Source: Canna indica (taxonomy: Eukaryota > Streptophyta > Magnoliopsida > Zingiberales > Cannaceae). From it: 64,000 bases of DNA. The position numbers and the translations under genes are program-made. The stretch lies in contig CP136893.1 in NCBI GenBank assembly GCA_034359265.1, positions 49,487,501 to 49,551,500 on the forward strand. Reading direction: 5' to 3'. The notes below the pieces were generated by a model. That model made no database searches. It had not been told where the DNA came from and worked only from the letters and a program-made list of their open reading frames with translations. Every line of letters begins with the position of its first letter. Within the stretch, counting starts at the first letter, position 1. Of the stretch, positions 51,473 to 62,326 are shown in pieces.

Positions 51473-52930
51473 ATTCACTGTGATGGGAGAAGTTGTTAAT
51501 CGAGTTATTTTGGACAGACTAATGCAAAGAATTGCACGCTTTTTCGAATAGAATCTAGAACGAAGTCGACTGATTGACCTTCGGGGTATCGGCTAGAAAC
51601 GCCCAGCAATCTAAGTCGCGAGCGACTCCAGAATATTCACTGTGATGGTAGAAGTTGTTAATAGAGTTATTTTTGACAGACTAATGCAAAGAATTGCACG
51701 ATTTTTCAAATAGATACTTGAACGAAGCCGAGTGGTTGAACTTCGGGGTATCGGCTAGAAACGCCCAGAAATCTGAGACACAAGCGACTCCAGAACATTC
51801 ACTGTGATGGGAGAAGTTGTTAATCGGGTTATTTTTGACAGACTAATGCAAAGAATTGCATGATTTTTCGAAGAGAATCTTGAACGAAGCCGACTGATTG
51901 AACTACGAGGTATCAGCTCGAAACGACCAGCAACCTATGACCTGAGCGACTCCAGAACATTCACTGTGATGGGAGAAGTTGTTAATCAATTTATTTTTGA
52001 CAGACTAATGCAAAGATTTGCACGCTTTTTCGAATAGAATCTAGAACGAAGTCGACTAATTGACCTTCGGGGTATTGGCTAGAAACGCCCAGCAATCTAA
52101 ATCCCGAGCGACTCCAGAACATTCACTGTGATGGGAGAAGTTGTTAATCGAGTTATTTTTGACAAACTAATGCAAAGAATTGCACGCTTTTTCAAATAGA
52201 ATCTTGAACGAAGCCGACTGATAGACCTTCGGGGTATCGGCTAGAAACGCCCAGCAATCTAAGTCGCGAGCGACTCTAGAATATTCACTGTGATGGTAGA
52301 AGTTGTTAATCGAGTTATTTTTGACAGACTAATGCAAAGAATTGCATGATTTTTCGAATAGATACTTGAACGAAGCCGAGTGGTTGAACTTCGGGGTATC
52401 GGCTAGAAACGCCCAGAAATCTGAGACACAAGCGACTCCAGAACATTCACTGTGATGGGAGAAGTTGTTAATTGGGTTATTTTTGACAGACTAATGCAAA
52501 GAATTGCATGATTTTTCGAAGAGAATCTTGAACGAAGCAGACTGATTGAACTACGAGGTATCAGCTCGAAACGACCAGTAATCTGTGACTCGAGCGACTC
52601 CAGAACATTTATTATGATGGGAGAAGTTGTTAATCGAGTTATTTTTGACAAACTAATGCAAAGAATTGCACGCTTTTTGGAATAGAATCTTGAACGAAGC
52701 CGACGGATTGAACTTCGGGGTATCGGTTCGAAACGACCAGAAATTTGAGTCACAAGCGACTCCAGAACATTCACTGTGATGGGAGAAGTTGTTAATCGAT
52801 TTATTTTTGATAGAATAATGCAAAGAATTGCACGCTTTTTCGAATAGAATCTAGAACGAAGTCGACTGATTGACCTTCGGGGTATCGGCTAGAAACGCCC
52901 AGCAATCTAAGTCCCGAACGACTCCACAAC

Positions 52931-54874
52931 ATTCACTGTGACGGGAGAAGTTGTTAATCTAGATATTTTTGATAGACTAATACAAATAATTGCACGATTT
53001 TTCGAATAGAATCTTGAACGAAGCCGACTGGTTGAACTTCGGGGTATCGGCTAGAAACGCCCAACAATCTGATTCCCGAGCGACTCCAGAACATTCACTG
53101 TGATGGGAGAAGTTGTTAATCGAGTTATTTTTGACAAACTAATGCAAAGAATTGCACGCTTTTTGGAATAGAATCTTGAACGAAGCCGACGGATTGAACT
53201 TCGGGGTATCGGTTCGAAACGACCAGAAATTTGAGTCACAAGCGACCCCAGAACATTCACTGTGATGGGAGAAGTTGTTAATCGATTTATTTTTGACAGA
53301 ATAATGCAAAGAATTGCACGCTTTTTCGAATAGAATCTAGAACGAAGTCGACTGATTGACCTTCGGGGTATCGGCTAGAAACGCCCAGCAATCTAAGTCC
53401 CGAGCGACTCCAGAACATTCACTGTGATGGGAGAAGTTGTTAATCTAGATATTTTAGACAAACTAATGCAAAGAATTGCACGCTTTTTCAAATAGAATCT
53501 TGAACGAAGCCGACTGATAGACCTTCGGGGTATCGGCTAGAAACGCCCAGCAATCTAAGTCGCGAGCGACTCCAGAATATTCACTATGATGGGAGAAGTT
53601 GTTAATCGAGTTATTTTTGACAAACTAATGCAAAGAATTGCACGCTTTTTGGAATAGAATCTTGAACGAAGCCGACGGATTGAACTTCGGGGTATCGGTT
53701 CGAAACGACCAGAAATTTGAATCACAAGCGACTCCAGAACATTCACTGTGATGGGAGAAGTTGTTAATCGATTTATTTTTGACAGAATAATGCAAAGAAT
53801 TGCACGCTTTTTCGAATAGAATCTAGAACGAAGTCGACTAAAAGACCTTCGGGGTATCGGCTAGAAACGCCCAGCATTCTAAGTCCCGAGCGACTCCACA
53901 ACATTCATTGTGATGGGAGAAGTTGTTAATCTAGATATTTTTGACAGACCAATACAAATAATTGCACGATTTTTCGAATAGAATCTTGAACGAAGCCGAC
54001 TGGTTGAACTTCGGGGTATCGGCTAGAAACGCCCAGCAATCTGAGTCCCGAGCGACTCCAGAACATTCACTGTGATGGGAGAAGTTGTTAATCGAGTTAT
54101 TTTTGACAAACTAATGCAAAGAATTGCACACTTTTTCGAATAGAATCTTGAACGAAGCCGACTCATTGAACTTCGGGGTATCAGCTCGAAATGACCAGCA
54201 ACCTGTGACCTGAGCGACTCCAGAACATTCACTGTGATGGGAGAAGTTGTTAATCGATTTATTTTTGACAGACTAATGCAAAGATTTGCACGCGTTTTCG
54301 AATAGAATCTAGAACGAAGTCGACTGATTGAGCTTCGGGGTATTGGCTAGAAACGCCCAGCAATCTAAGTCCCGAGCGACTCCAGAACATTCACTGTGAT
54401 GGGAGAAGTTGTTAATCGAGTTATTTTTTACAAACTAATGCAAAGAATTGCACGCTTTTTCGAATAGAATCTTGAACGAAGCCGACTCATTGAACTTCGG
54501 GGTATCAGCTCGAAATGACCAGCAACCTGTCACCCGAGCGACTACAGAACATTCACTGTGATGGGAGAAGTTGTTAATCGAGTTATTTTTGACAAACTAA
54601 AGCTAAGAATTGCATGATTTTTCGAATAGAATCTAGAATGAAGCCGACTGTTTGAACTTCGGGGTATCGGCAAGAAGCGCCTAGCAATCGAAGTCCCGAG
54701 CGACTCCAGAACATTCACAGTGATGGTAGAAGTTGTTAATCGGGTTATTTTTGACAGACTAATGCAAAGAATTGCATCATTTTTCGAAGAGAATCTTGAA
54801 CGAAGTCGACTGATTGACCTATGGGGTATCGGCTAGAAACGCCCAACAATCTAAGTCCCGAGCGACTCCACAAC
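52931..54874 (+). repeat. 12-mer duplication inside the 43-mer, copy 1 (1944 bp)
   Basis: Runs from a CTAGAT monomer to the b/c hybrid monomer. Shared rare variants with copy 2 are TCTGATTCCCGAG, TATTTTAGACAAAC, CCCAGCATTC, GACAGACCAATAC and CGCGTTTTCG. The endpoint monomers are approximate. Confidence 0.87.
54713..54874 (+). repeat. b/c hybrid monomer, instance 1
   Basis: Begins as type b (ATTCACAGTGATGGTAGAAG) and continues as type c (CGGGTTATTTTTGAC, CGAAGAGAATC). The junction lies within monomer positions 16-30, where b and c are identical. It replaces the separate b and c monomers found at 44669 and 44831. Further copies at 56657, 57791 and 61679 show it was amplified after it formed. 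Confidence 0.88.
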
Positions 54875-56818
54875 ATTCACTGTGATGGGAGAAGTTGTTA
54901 ATCTAGATATTTTTGACAGACTAATACAAATAATTGCACGATTTTTCGAATAAAATCTTGAACGAAGCCGACTGGTTGAACTTCGGGGTATCGGCTAGAA
55001 ACGCCCAGCAATCTGATTCCCGAGCGACTCCAGAACATTCACTGTGATGGGAGAAGTTGTTAATCGATTTATTTTTGACAAACTAATGCAATGAATTGCA
55101 CGCTTTTTGGAATAGAATCTTGAACGAAGCCGACGGATTGAACTTCGGGGTATCGGTTCGAAACGACCAGAAATTTGAGTCACAAGCGACCGCAGAACAT
55201 TCACTGTGATGGGAGAAGTTGTTAATCGATTTATTTTTGATAGAATAATGCAAAGAATTGCACGCTTTTTCGAATAGAATCTAGAACGAAGTCGACTGAT
55301 TGACCTTCGGGGTATCGGCTAGAAACGCCCAGCAATCTAAGTCCCGAGCGACTCCAGAACATTCACTGTGATGGGAGAAGTTGTTAATCTAGATATTTTA
55401 GACAAACTAATGCAAAGAATTGCACGCTTTTTCAAATAGAATCTTGAACGAAGCCGACTGATAGACCTTCGGGGTATCGGCTAGAAACGCCCAGCAATCT
55501 AAGTCGCGAGCGACTCCAGAATATTCACTATGATGGGAGAAGTTGTTAATCGAGTTATTTTTGACAAACTAATGCAAAGAATTGCACGCTTTTTGGAATA
55601 GAATCTTGAACGAAGCCGACGGATTGAACTTCGGGGTATCGGTTCGAAACGACCAGAAATTTGAATCACAAGCGACTCCAGAACATTCACTGTGATGGGA
55701 GAAGTTGTTAATCGATTTATTTTTGACAGAATAATGCAAAGAATTGCACGCTTTTTCGAATAGAATCTAGAACGAAGTCGACTGATAGACCTTCGGGGTA
55801 TCGGCTAGAAACGCCCAGCATTCTAAGTCCCGAGCGACTCCACAACATTCATTGTGATGGGAGAAGTTGTTAATCTAGATATTTTTGACAGACCAATACA
55901 AATAATTGCACGATTTTTCGAATAGAATCTTGAACGAAGCCGACTGGTTGAACTTCGGGGTATCAGCTAGAAACGCCCAGCAATCTGAGTCCCGAGCGAC
56001 TCCAGAACATTCACTGTGATGGGAGAAGTTGTTAATCGAGTTATTTTTGACAAACTAATGCAAAGAATTGCACGCTTTTTCGAATAGAATCTTGAACGAA
56101 GCCGACTCATTGAACTTCGGGGTATCAGCTCGAAACGACCAGCAACCTGTGACCTGAGCGACTCCAGAACATTCACTGTGATGGGAGAAGTTGTTAATCG
56201 ATTTATTTTTGACAGACTAATGCAAAGATTTGCACGCGTTTTCGAATAGAATCTAGAACGAAGTCGACTGATTGACCTTCGGGGTATCGGCTAGAAACGC
56301 CCAGCAATCTAAGTCCCGAGCGACTCCAGAACATTCACTGTGATGGGAGAAGTTGTTAATCGAGTTATTTTTTACAAACTAATGCAAAGAATTGCACGCT
56401 TTTTCGAATAGAATCTTGAACGAAGCCGACTCATTGAACTTCGGGGTATCAGCTCGAAATGACCAGCAACCTGTCACCCGAGCGACTACAGAACATTCAC
56501 TGTGATGGGAGAAGTTGTTAATCGAGTTATTTTTGACAAACTAAAGCTAAGAATTGCATGATTTTTCGAATAGAATCTAGAATGAAGCCGACTGTTTGAA
56601 CTTCGGGGTATCGGCAAGAAGCGCCTAGCAATCGAAGTCCCGAGCGACTCCAGAACATTCACAGTGATGGTAGAAGTTGTTAATCGGGTTATTTTTGACA
56701 GACTAATGCAAAGAATTGCATGATTTTTCGAAGAGAATCTTGAACGAAGTCGACTGATTGACCTTCGGGGTATCGGCTAGAAACGCCCAACAATCTAAGT
56801 CCCGAGCGACTCCACAAC
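54875..56818 (+). repeat. 12-mer duplication inside the 43-mer, copy 2 (1944 bp)
   Basis: Repeats copy 1 with small differences (CAATGAATTG near 55089, GCGACCGCAG near 55186). The single corresponding segment in the next unit is 59897-61840. Confidence 0.87.
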
Positions 56819-57142
56819 ATTCACTGTGATGGGAGAAGTTGTTAATCTAGATATTTTTGACAGACTAATACAAATAATTGCATGATTTTTCGAATAAAAT
56901 CTTGAACGAAGCCGACAGGTTGAACTTCGGGGTATCGGCTAGAAACGCCCAGCAATCTGAGTCCCGAGCGACTCCAGAACATTCACTGTGATGGGAGAAG
57001 TTGTTAATCGAGTTATTTTTGACAAACTAATACAAATAATTGCACGATTTTTCGAATAGAATCTTGAACGAAGCCGACTGGTTGAAATTCGGGGTATAGG
57101 CTAGAGACGCCCAGCAATCTGAGTCCCGAGCGACTCCAGAAC
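56009..57142 (+). repeat. 7-mer duplication inside the 43-mer, copy 1 (1134 bp)
   Basis: Runs CTCATTG type, GATTTGCACGC type (with CGCGTTTTCG), TTTTTTAC type, a, b/c hybrid (56657), d, e. It repeats in tandem at 57143. Confidence 0.88.
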
Positions 57143-58276
57143 ATTCACTGTGATGGGAGAAGTTGTTAATCGAGTTATTTTTGACAAACTAATGCAAAGA
57201 ATTGCACGCTTTTTCGAATAGAATCTTCAACGAAGCCGACTCATTGAACTTCGGGGTATCAGCTCGAAACGACCAGCAACCTGTGACCTGAGCGACTCCA
57301 GAACATTCACTGTGATGGGAGAAGTTGTTAATCGATTTATTTTTGACAGACTAATGCAAAGATTTGCACGCGTTTTCGAATAGAATCTAGAACGAAGTCG
57401 ACTGATTGACCTTCGGGGTATCGGCTAGAAACGCCCAGCAATCTAAGTCCCGAGCGACTCCAGAACATTCACTGTGATGGGAGAAGTTGTTAATCGAGTT
57501 ATTTTTTACAAACTAATGCAAAGAATTGCACGCTTTTTCGAATAGAATCTTGAACGAAGCCGACTCATTGAACTTCGGGGTATCAGCTCGAAATGACCAG
57601 CAACCTGTCACCCGAGCGACTACAGAACATTCACTGTGATGGGAGAAGTTGTTAATCGAGTTATTTTTGACAAACTAAAGCTAAGAATTGCATGATTTTT
57701 CGAATAGAATCTAGAATGAAGCCGACTATTTGAACTTCGGGGTATCGGCAAGAAGCGCCTAGCAATCGAAGTCCCGAGCGACTCCAGAACATTCACAGTG
57801 ATGGTAGAAGTTGTTAATCGGGTTATTTTTGACAGACTAATGCAAAGAATTGCATGATTTTTCGAAGAGAATCTTGAACGAAGTCGACTGATTGACCTTC
57901 GGGGTATCGGCTAGAAACGCCCAACAATCTAAGTCCCGAGTGACTCCACAACATTCACTGTGATGGGAGAAGTTGTTAATCTAGATATTTTTGACAGACT
58001 AATACAAATAATTGCACGATTTTTCGAATAAAATCTTGAACGAAGCCGACAGGTTGAACTTCGGGGTATCGGCTAGAAACGCCCAGCAATCTGAGTCCCG
58101 AGCGACTCCAGAACATTCACTGTGATGGGAGAAGTTGTTAATCGAGTTATTTTTGACAAACTAATACAAATAATTGCACGATTTTTCGAATAGAATCTTG
58201 AACGAAGCCGACTGGTTGAAATTTGGGGTATCGGCTAGAAACGACCAGCAATCTGAGTCCCGAGCGACTCCAGAAC
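57143..58276 (+). repeat. 7-mer duplication inside the 43-mer, copy 2 (1134 bp)
   Basis: Same seven monomers, with the b/c hybrid at 57791. The first monomer carries GAATCTTCAACG near 57226, also found at 62247 in the next unit. The single counterpart in the 24-mer is 61031-62164. Confidence 0.88.
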
Positions 58277-58438
58277 ATTCACTGTGATGGGAGAAGTTGT
58301 TAATCGAGTTATTTTTGACAAACTAATGCAAAGAATTGCACACTTTTTCGAATAGAATCTTGAACGAAGCCGACTCATTGAACTTCGGGGTATCAGCTCG
58401 AAACGACCAGCAACCTGTGACCTGAGCGACTCCAGAAC

Positions 58439-61400
58439 ATTCACTGTGATGGGAGAAGTTGTTAATCGATTTATTTTGGACAGACTAATGCAAAGAATTG
58501 CACGCTTTTTCGAATAGAATCTAGAACGAAGTCGACTGATTGACCTTCGGGGTATCGGCTAGAAACGCCCAGCAATCTAAGTCGCGAGCGACTCCAGAAT
58601 ATTCACTGTGATGGTAGAAGTTGTTAATCGAGTTATTTTTGACAGACTAATGCAAAGAATTGCACGATTTTTCAAATAGATACTTGAACGAAGCCGAGTG
58701 GTTGAACTTCGGGGTATCGGCTAGAAACGCCCAGAAATCTGAGACACAAGCGACTCCAGAACATTCACTGTGATGGGAGAAGTTGTTAATCGGGTCATTT
58801 TTGACAGACTAATGCAAAGAATTGCATGATTTTTCGAAGAGAATCTTGAACGAAGCCGACTGATTGAACTACGAGGTATCAGCTCGAAACGACCAGCAAC
58901 CTATGACCTGAGCGACTCCAGAACATTCACTGTGATGGGAGAAGTTGTTAATCAATTTATTTTTGACAGACTAATGCAAAGATTTGCACGCTTTTTCGAA
59001 TAGAATCTAGAACGAAGTCGACTAATTGACCTTCGGGGTATTGGCTAGAAACGCCCAGCAATCTAAATCCCGAGCGACTCCAGAACATTCACTGTGATGG
59101 GAGAAGTTGTTAATCGAGTTATTTTTGACAAACTAATGCAAAGAATTGCACGCTTTTTCAAATAGAATCTTGAACGAAGCCGACTGATAGACCTTCGGGG
59201 TATCGGCTAGAAACGCCCAGCAATCTAAGTCGTGAGCGACTCTAGAATATTCACTGTGATGGTAGAAGTTGTTAATCGAGTTATTTTTGATAGACTAATG
59301 CAAAGAATTGCATGATTTTTCGAATAGATACTTGAACGAAGCCGAGTGGTTGAACTTCGGGGTATCGGCTAGAAACGCCCAGAAATCTGAGACACAAGCG
59401 ACTCCAGAACATTCACTGTGATGGGAGAAGTTGTTAATTGGGTTATTTTTGACAGACTAATGCAAAGAATTGCATGATTTTTCGAAGAGAATCTTGAACG
59501 AAGCAGACTGATTGAACTACGAGGTATCAGCTCGAAACGACCAGTAATCTGTGACTCGAGCGACTCTAGAACATTTATTATGATGGGAGAAGTTGTTAAT
59601 CGAGTTATTTTTGACAAACTAATGCAAAGAATTGCACGCTTTTTGGAATAGAATCTTGAACGAAGCCGATGGATTGAACTTCGGGGTATCGGTTCGAAAC
59701 GACCAGAAATTTGAGTCACAAGCGACTCCAGAACATTCACTGTGATGGGAGAAGTTGTTAATCGATTTATTTTTGATAGAATAATGCAAAGAATTGCACG
59801 CTTTTTCGAATAGAATCTAGAACGAAGTCGACTGATTGACCTTCGGGGTATCGGCTAGAAACGCCCAGCAATCTAAGTCCCGAACGACTCCGCAACATTC
59901 ACTGTGACGGGAGAAGTTGTTAATCTAGATATTTTTGACAGACTAATACAAATAATTGCACGATTTTTCGAATAGAATCTTGAACGAAGCCGACTGGTTG
60001 AACTTCGGGGTATCGGCTAGAAACGCCCAGCAATCTGATTCCCGAGCGACTCCAGAACATTCACTGTGATGGGAGAAGTTGTTAATCGAGTTATTTTTGA
60101 CAAACTAATGCAAAGAATTGCACGCTTTTTGGAATAGAATTTTGAACGAAGCCGACGGATTGAACTTCGGGGTATCGGTTCGAAACGACCAGAAATTTGA
60201 GTCACAAGCGACCCCAGAACATTCACTGTGATGGGAGAAGTTGTTAATCGATTTATTTTTGACAGAATAATGCAAAGAATTGCACGCTTTTTCGAATAGA
60301 ATCTAGAACGAAGTCGACTGATTGACCTTCGGGGTATCGGCTAGAAACGCCCAGCAATCTAAGTCCCGAGCGACTCCAGAACATTCACTATGATGGGAGA
60401 AGTTGTTAATCTAGATATTTTAGACAAACTAATGCAAAGAATTGCACGCTTTTTCAAATAGAATCTTGAACGAAGCCGACTGATAGACCTTCGGGGTATC
60501 GGCTAGAAACGCCCAGCAATCTAAGTCGCGAGCGACTCCAGAATATTCACTATGATGGGAGAAGTTGTTAATCGAGTTATTTTTGACAAACTAATGCAAA
60601 GAATTGCACGCTTTTTGGAATAGAATCTTGAACGAAGCCGACGGATTGAACTTCGGGGTATCGGTTCGAAACGACCAGAAATTTGAATCACAAGCGACCT
60701 CAGAACATTCACTGTGATGGGAGAAGTTGTTAATCGATTTATTTTTGACAGAATAATGCAAAGAATTGCACGCTTTTTCGAATAGAATCTAGAACGAAGT
60801 CGACTGATAGACCTTCGGGGTATCGGCTAGAAACGCCCAGCATTCTAAGTCCCGAGCGACTCCACAACATTCATTGTGATGGGAGAAGTTGTTAATCTAG
60901 ATATTTTTGACAGACCAATACAAATAATTGCACGATTTTTCGAATAGAATCTTGAACGAAGCCGACTGGTTGAACTTCGGGGTATCAGCTAGAAACGCCC
61001 AGCAATCTGAGTCCCGAGCGACTCCAGAACATTCACTGTGATGGGAGAAGTTGTTAATCGAGTTATTTTTGACAAACTAATGCAAAGAATTGCACGCTTT
61101 TTCGAATAGAATCTTGAACGAAGCCGACTCATTGAACTTCGGGGTATCAGCTCGAAACGACCAGCAACCTGTGACCTGAGCGACTCCAGAACATTCACTG
61201 TGATGGGAGAAGTTGTTAATCGATTTATTTTTGACAGACTAATGCAAAGATTTGCACCCGTTTTCGAATAGAATCTAGAACGAAGTCGACTGATTGACCT
61301 TCGGGGTATCGGCTAGAAACGCCCAGCAATCTAAGTCCCGAGCGACTCCAGAACATTCACTGTGATGGGAGAAGTTGTTAATCGAGTTATTTTTTACAAA

Positions 61401-62326
61401 CTAATGCAAAGAATTGCACGCTTTTTCGAATAGAATCTTGAACGAAGCCGACTCATTGAACTTCGGGGTATCAGCTCGAAATGACCAGCAACCTGTCACC
61501 CGAGCGACTACAGAACATTCACTGTGATGGGAGAAGTTGTTAATCGAGTTATTTTTGACAAACTAAAGCTAAGAATTGCATGATTTTTCGAATAGAATCT
61601 AGAATGAAGCCGACTGTTTGAACTTCGGGGTATCGGCAAGAAGCGCCTAGCAATCGAAGTCCCGAGCGACTCCAGAACATTCACAGTGATGGTAGAAGTT
61701 GTTAATCGGGTTATTTTTGACAGACTAATGCAAAGAATTGCATGATTTTTCGAAGAGAATCTTGAACGAAGTCGACTGATTGACCTTCGGGGTATCGGCT
61801 AGAAACGCCCAACAATCTAAGTCCCGAGCGACTCCACAACATTCACTGTGATGGGAGAAGTTGTTAATCTAGATATTTTTGACAGACTAATACAAATAAT
61901 TGCATGATTTTTCGAATAAAATCTTGAACGAAGCCGACAGGTTGAACTTCGGGGTATCGGCTAGAAACGCCCAGCAATCTGAGTCCCGAGCGACTCCAGA
62001 ACATTCACTGTGATGGGAGAAGTTGTTAATCGAGTTATTTTTGACAAACTAATACAAATAATTGCACGATTTTTCGAATAGAATCTTGAACGAAGCCGAC
62101 TGGTTGAAATTCGGGGTATAGGCTAGAGACGCCCAGCAATCTGAGTCCCGAGCGACTCCAGAACATTCACTGTGATGGGAGAAGTTGTTAATCGAGTTAT
62201 TTTTGACAAACTAATGCAAAGAATTGCACGCTTTTTCGAATAGAATCTTCAACGAAGCCGACTCATTGAACTTCGGGGTATCAGCTCGAAACGACCAGCA
62301 ACCTGTGACCTGAGCGACTCCAGAAC
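58439..62326 (+). repeat. 24-mer long HOR unit (3888 bp)
   Basis: Collinear with the 43-mer after removal of its two internal duplications. It holds the 11-mer module at 58601-60382, one 12-mer segment and one 7-mer segment. The b/c hybrid monomer is at 61679. Confidence 0.91.

Larger units (their letters stand above)
51473..58438 (+). repeat. 43-mer long HOR unit (6966 bp)
   Basis: Starts at a GGACAGAC monomer that recurs at 58439 (6966 bp) and 62327 (3888 bp later). It contains an 11-mer module at 51635-53416, a 12-mer duplicated in tandem (52931-56818) and a 7-mer duplicated in tandem (56009-58276). Removing one copy of each duplication gives the 24-mer that follows: 43 - 12 - 7 = 24. Confidence 0.9.
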
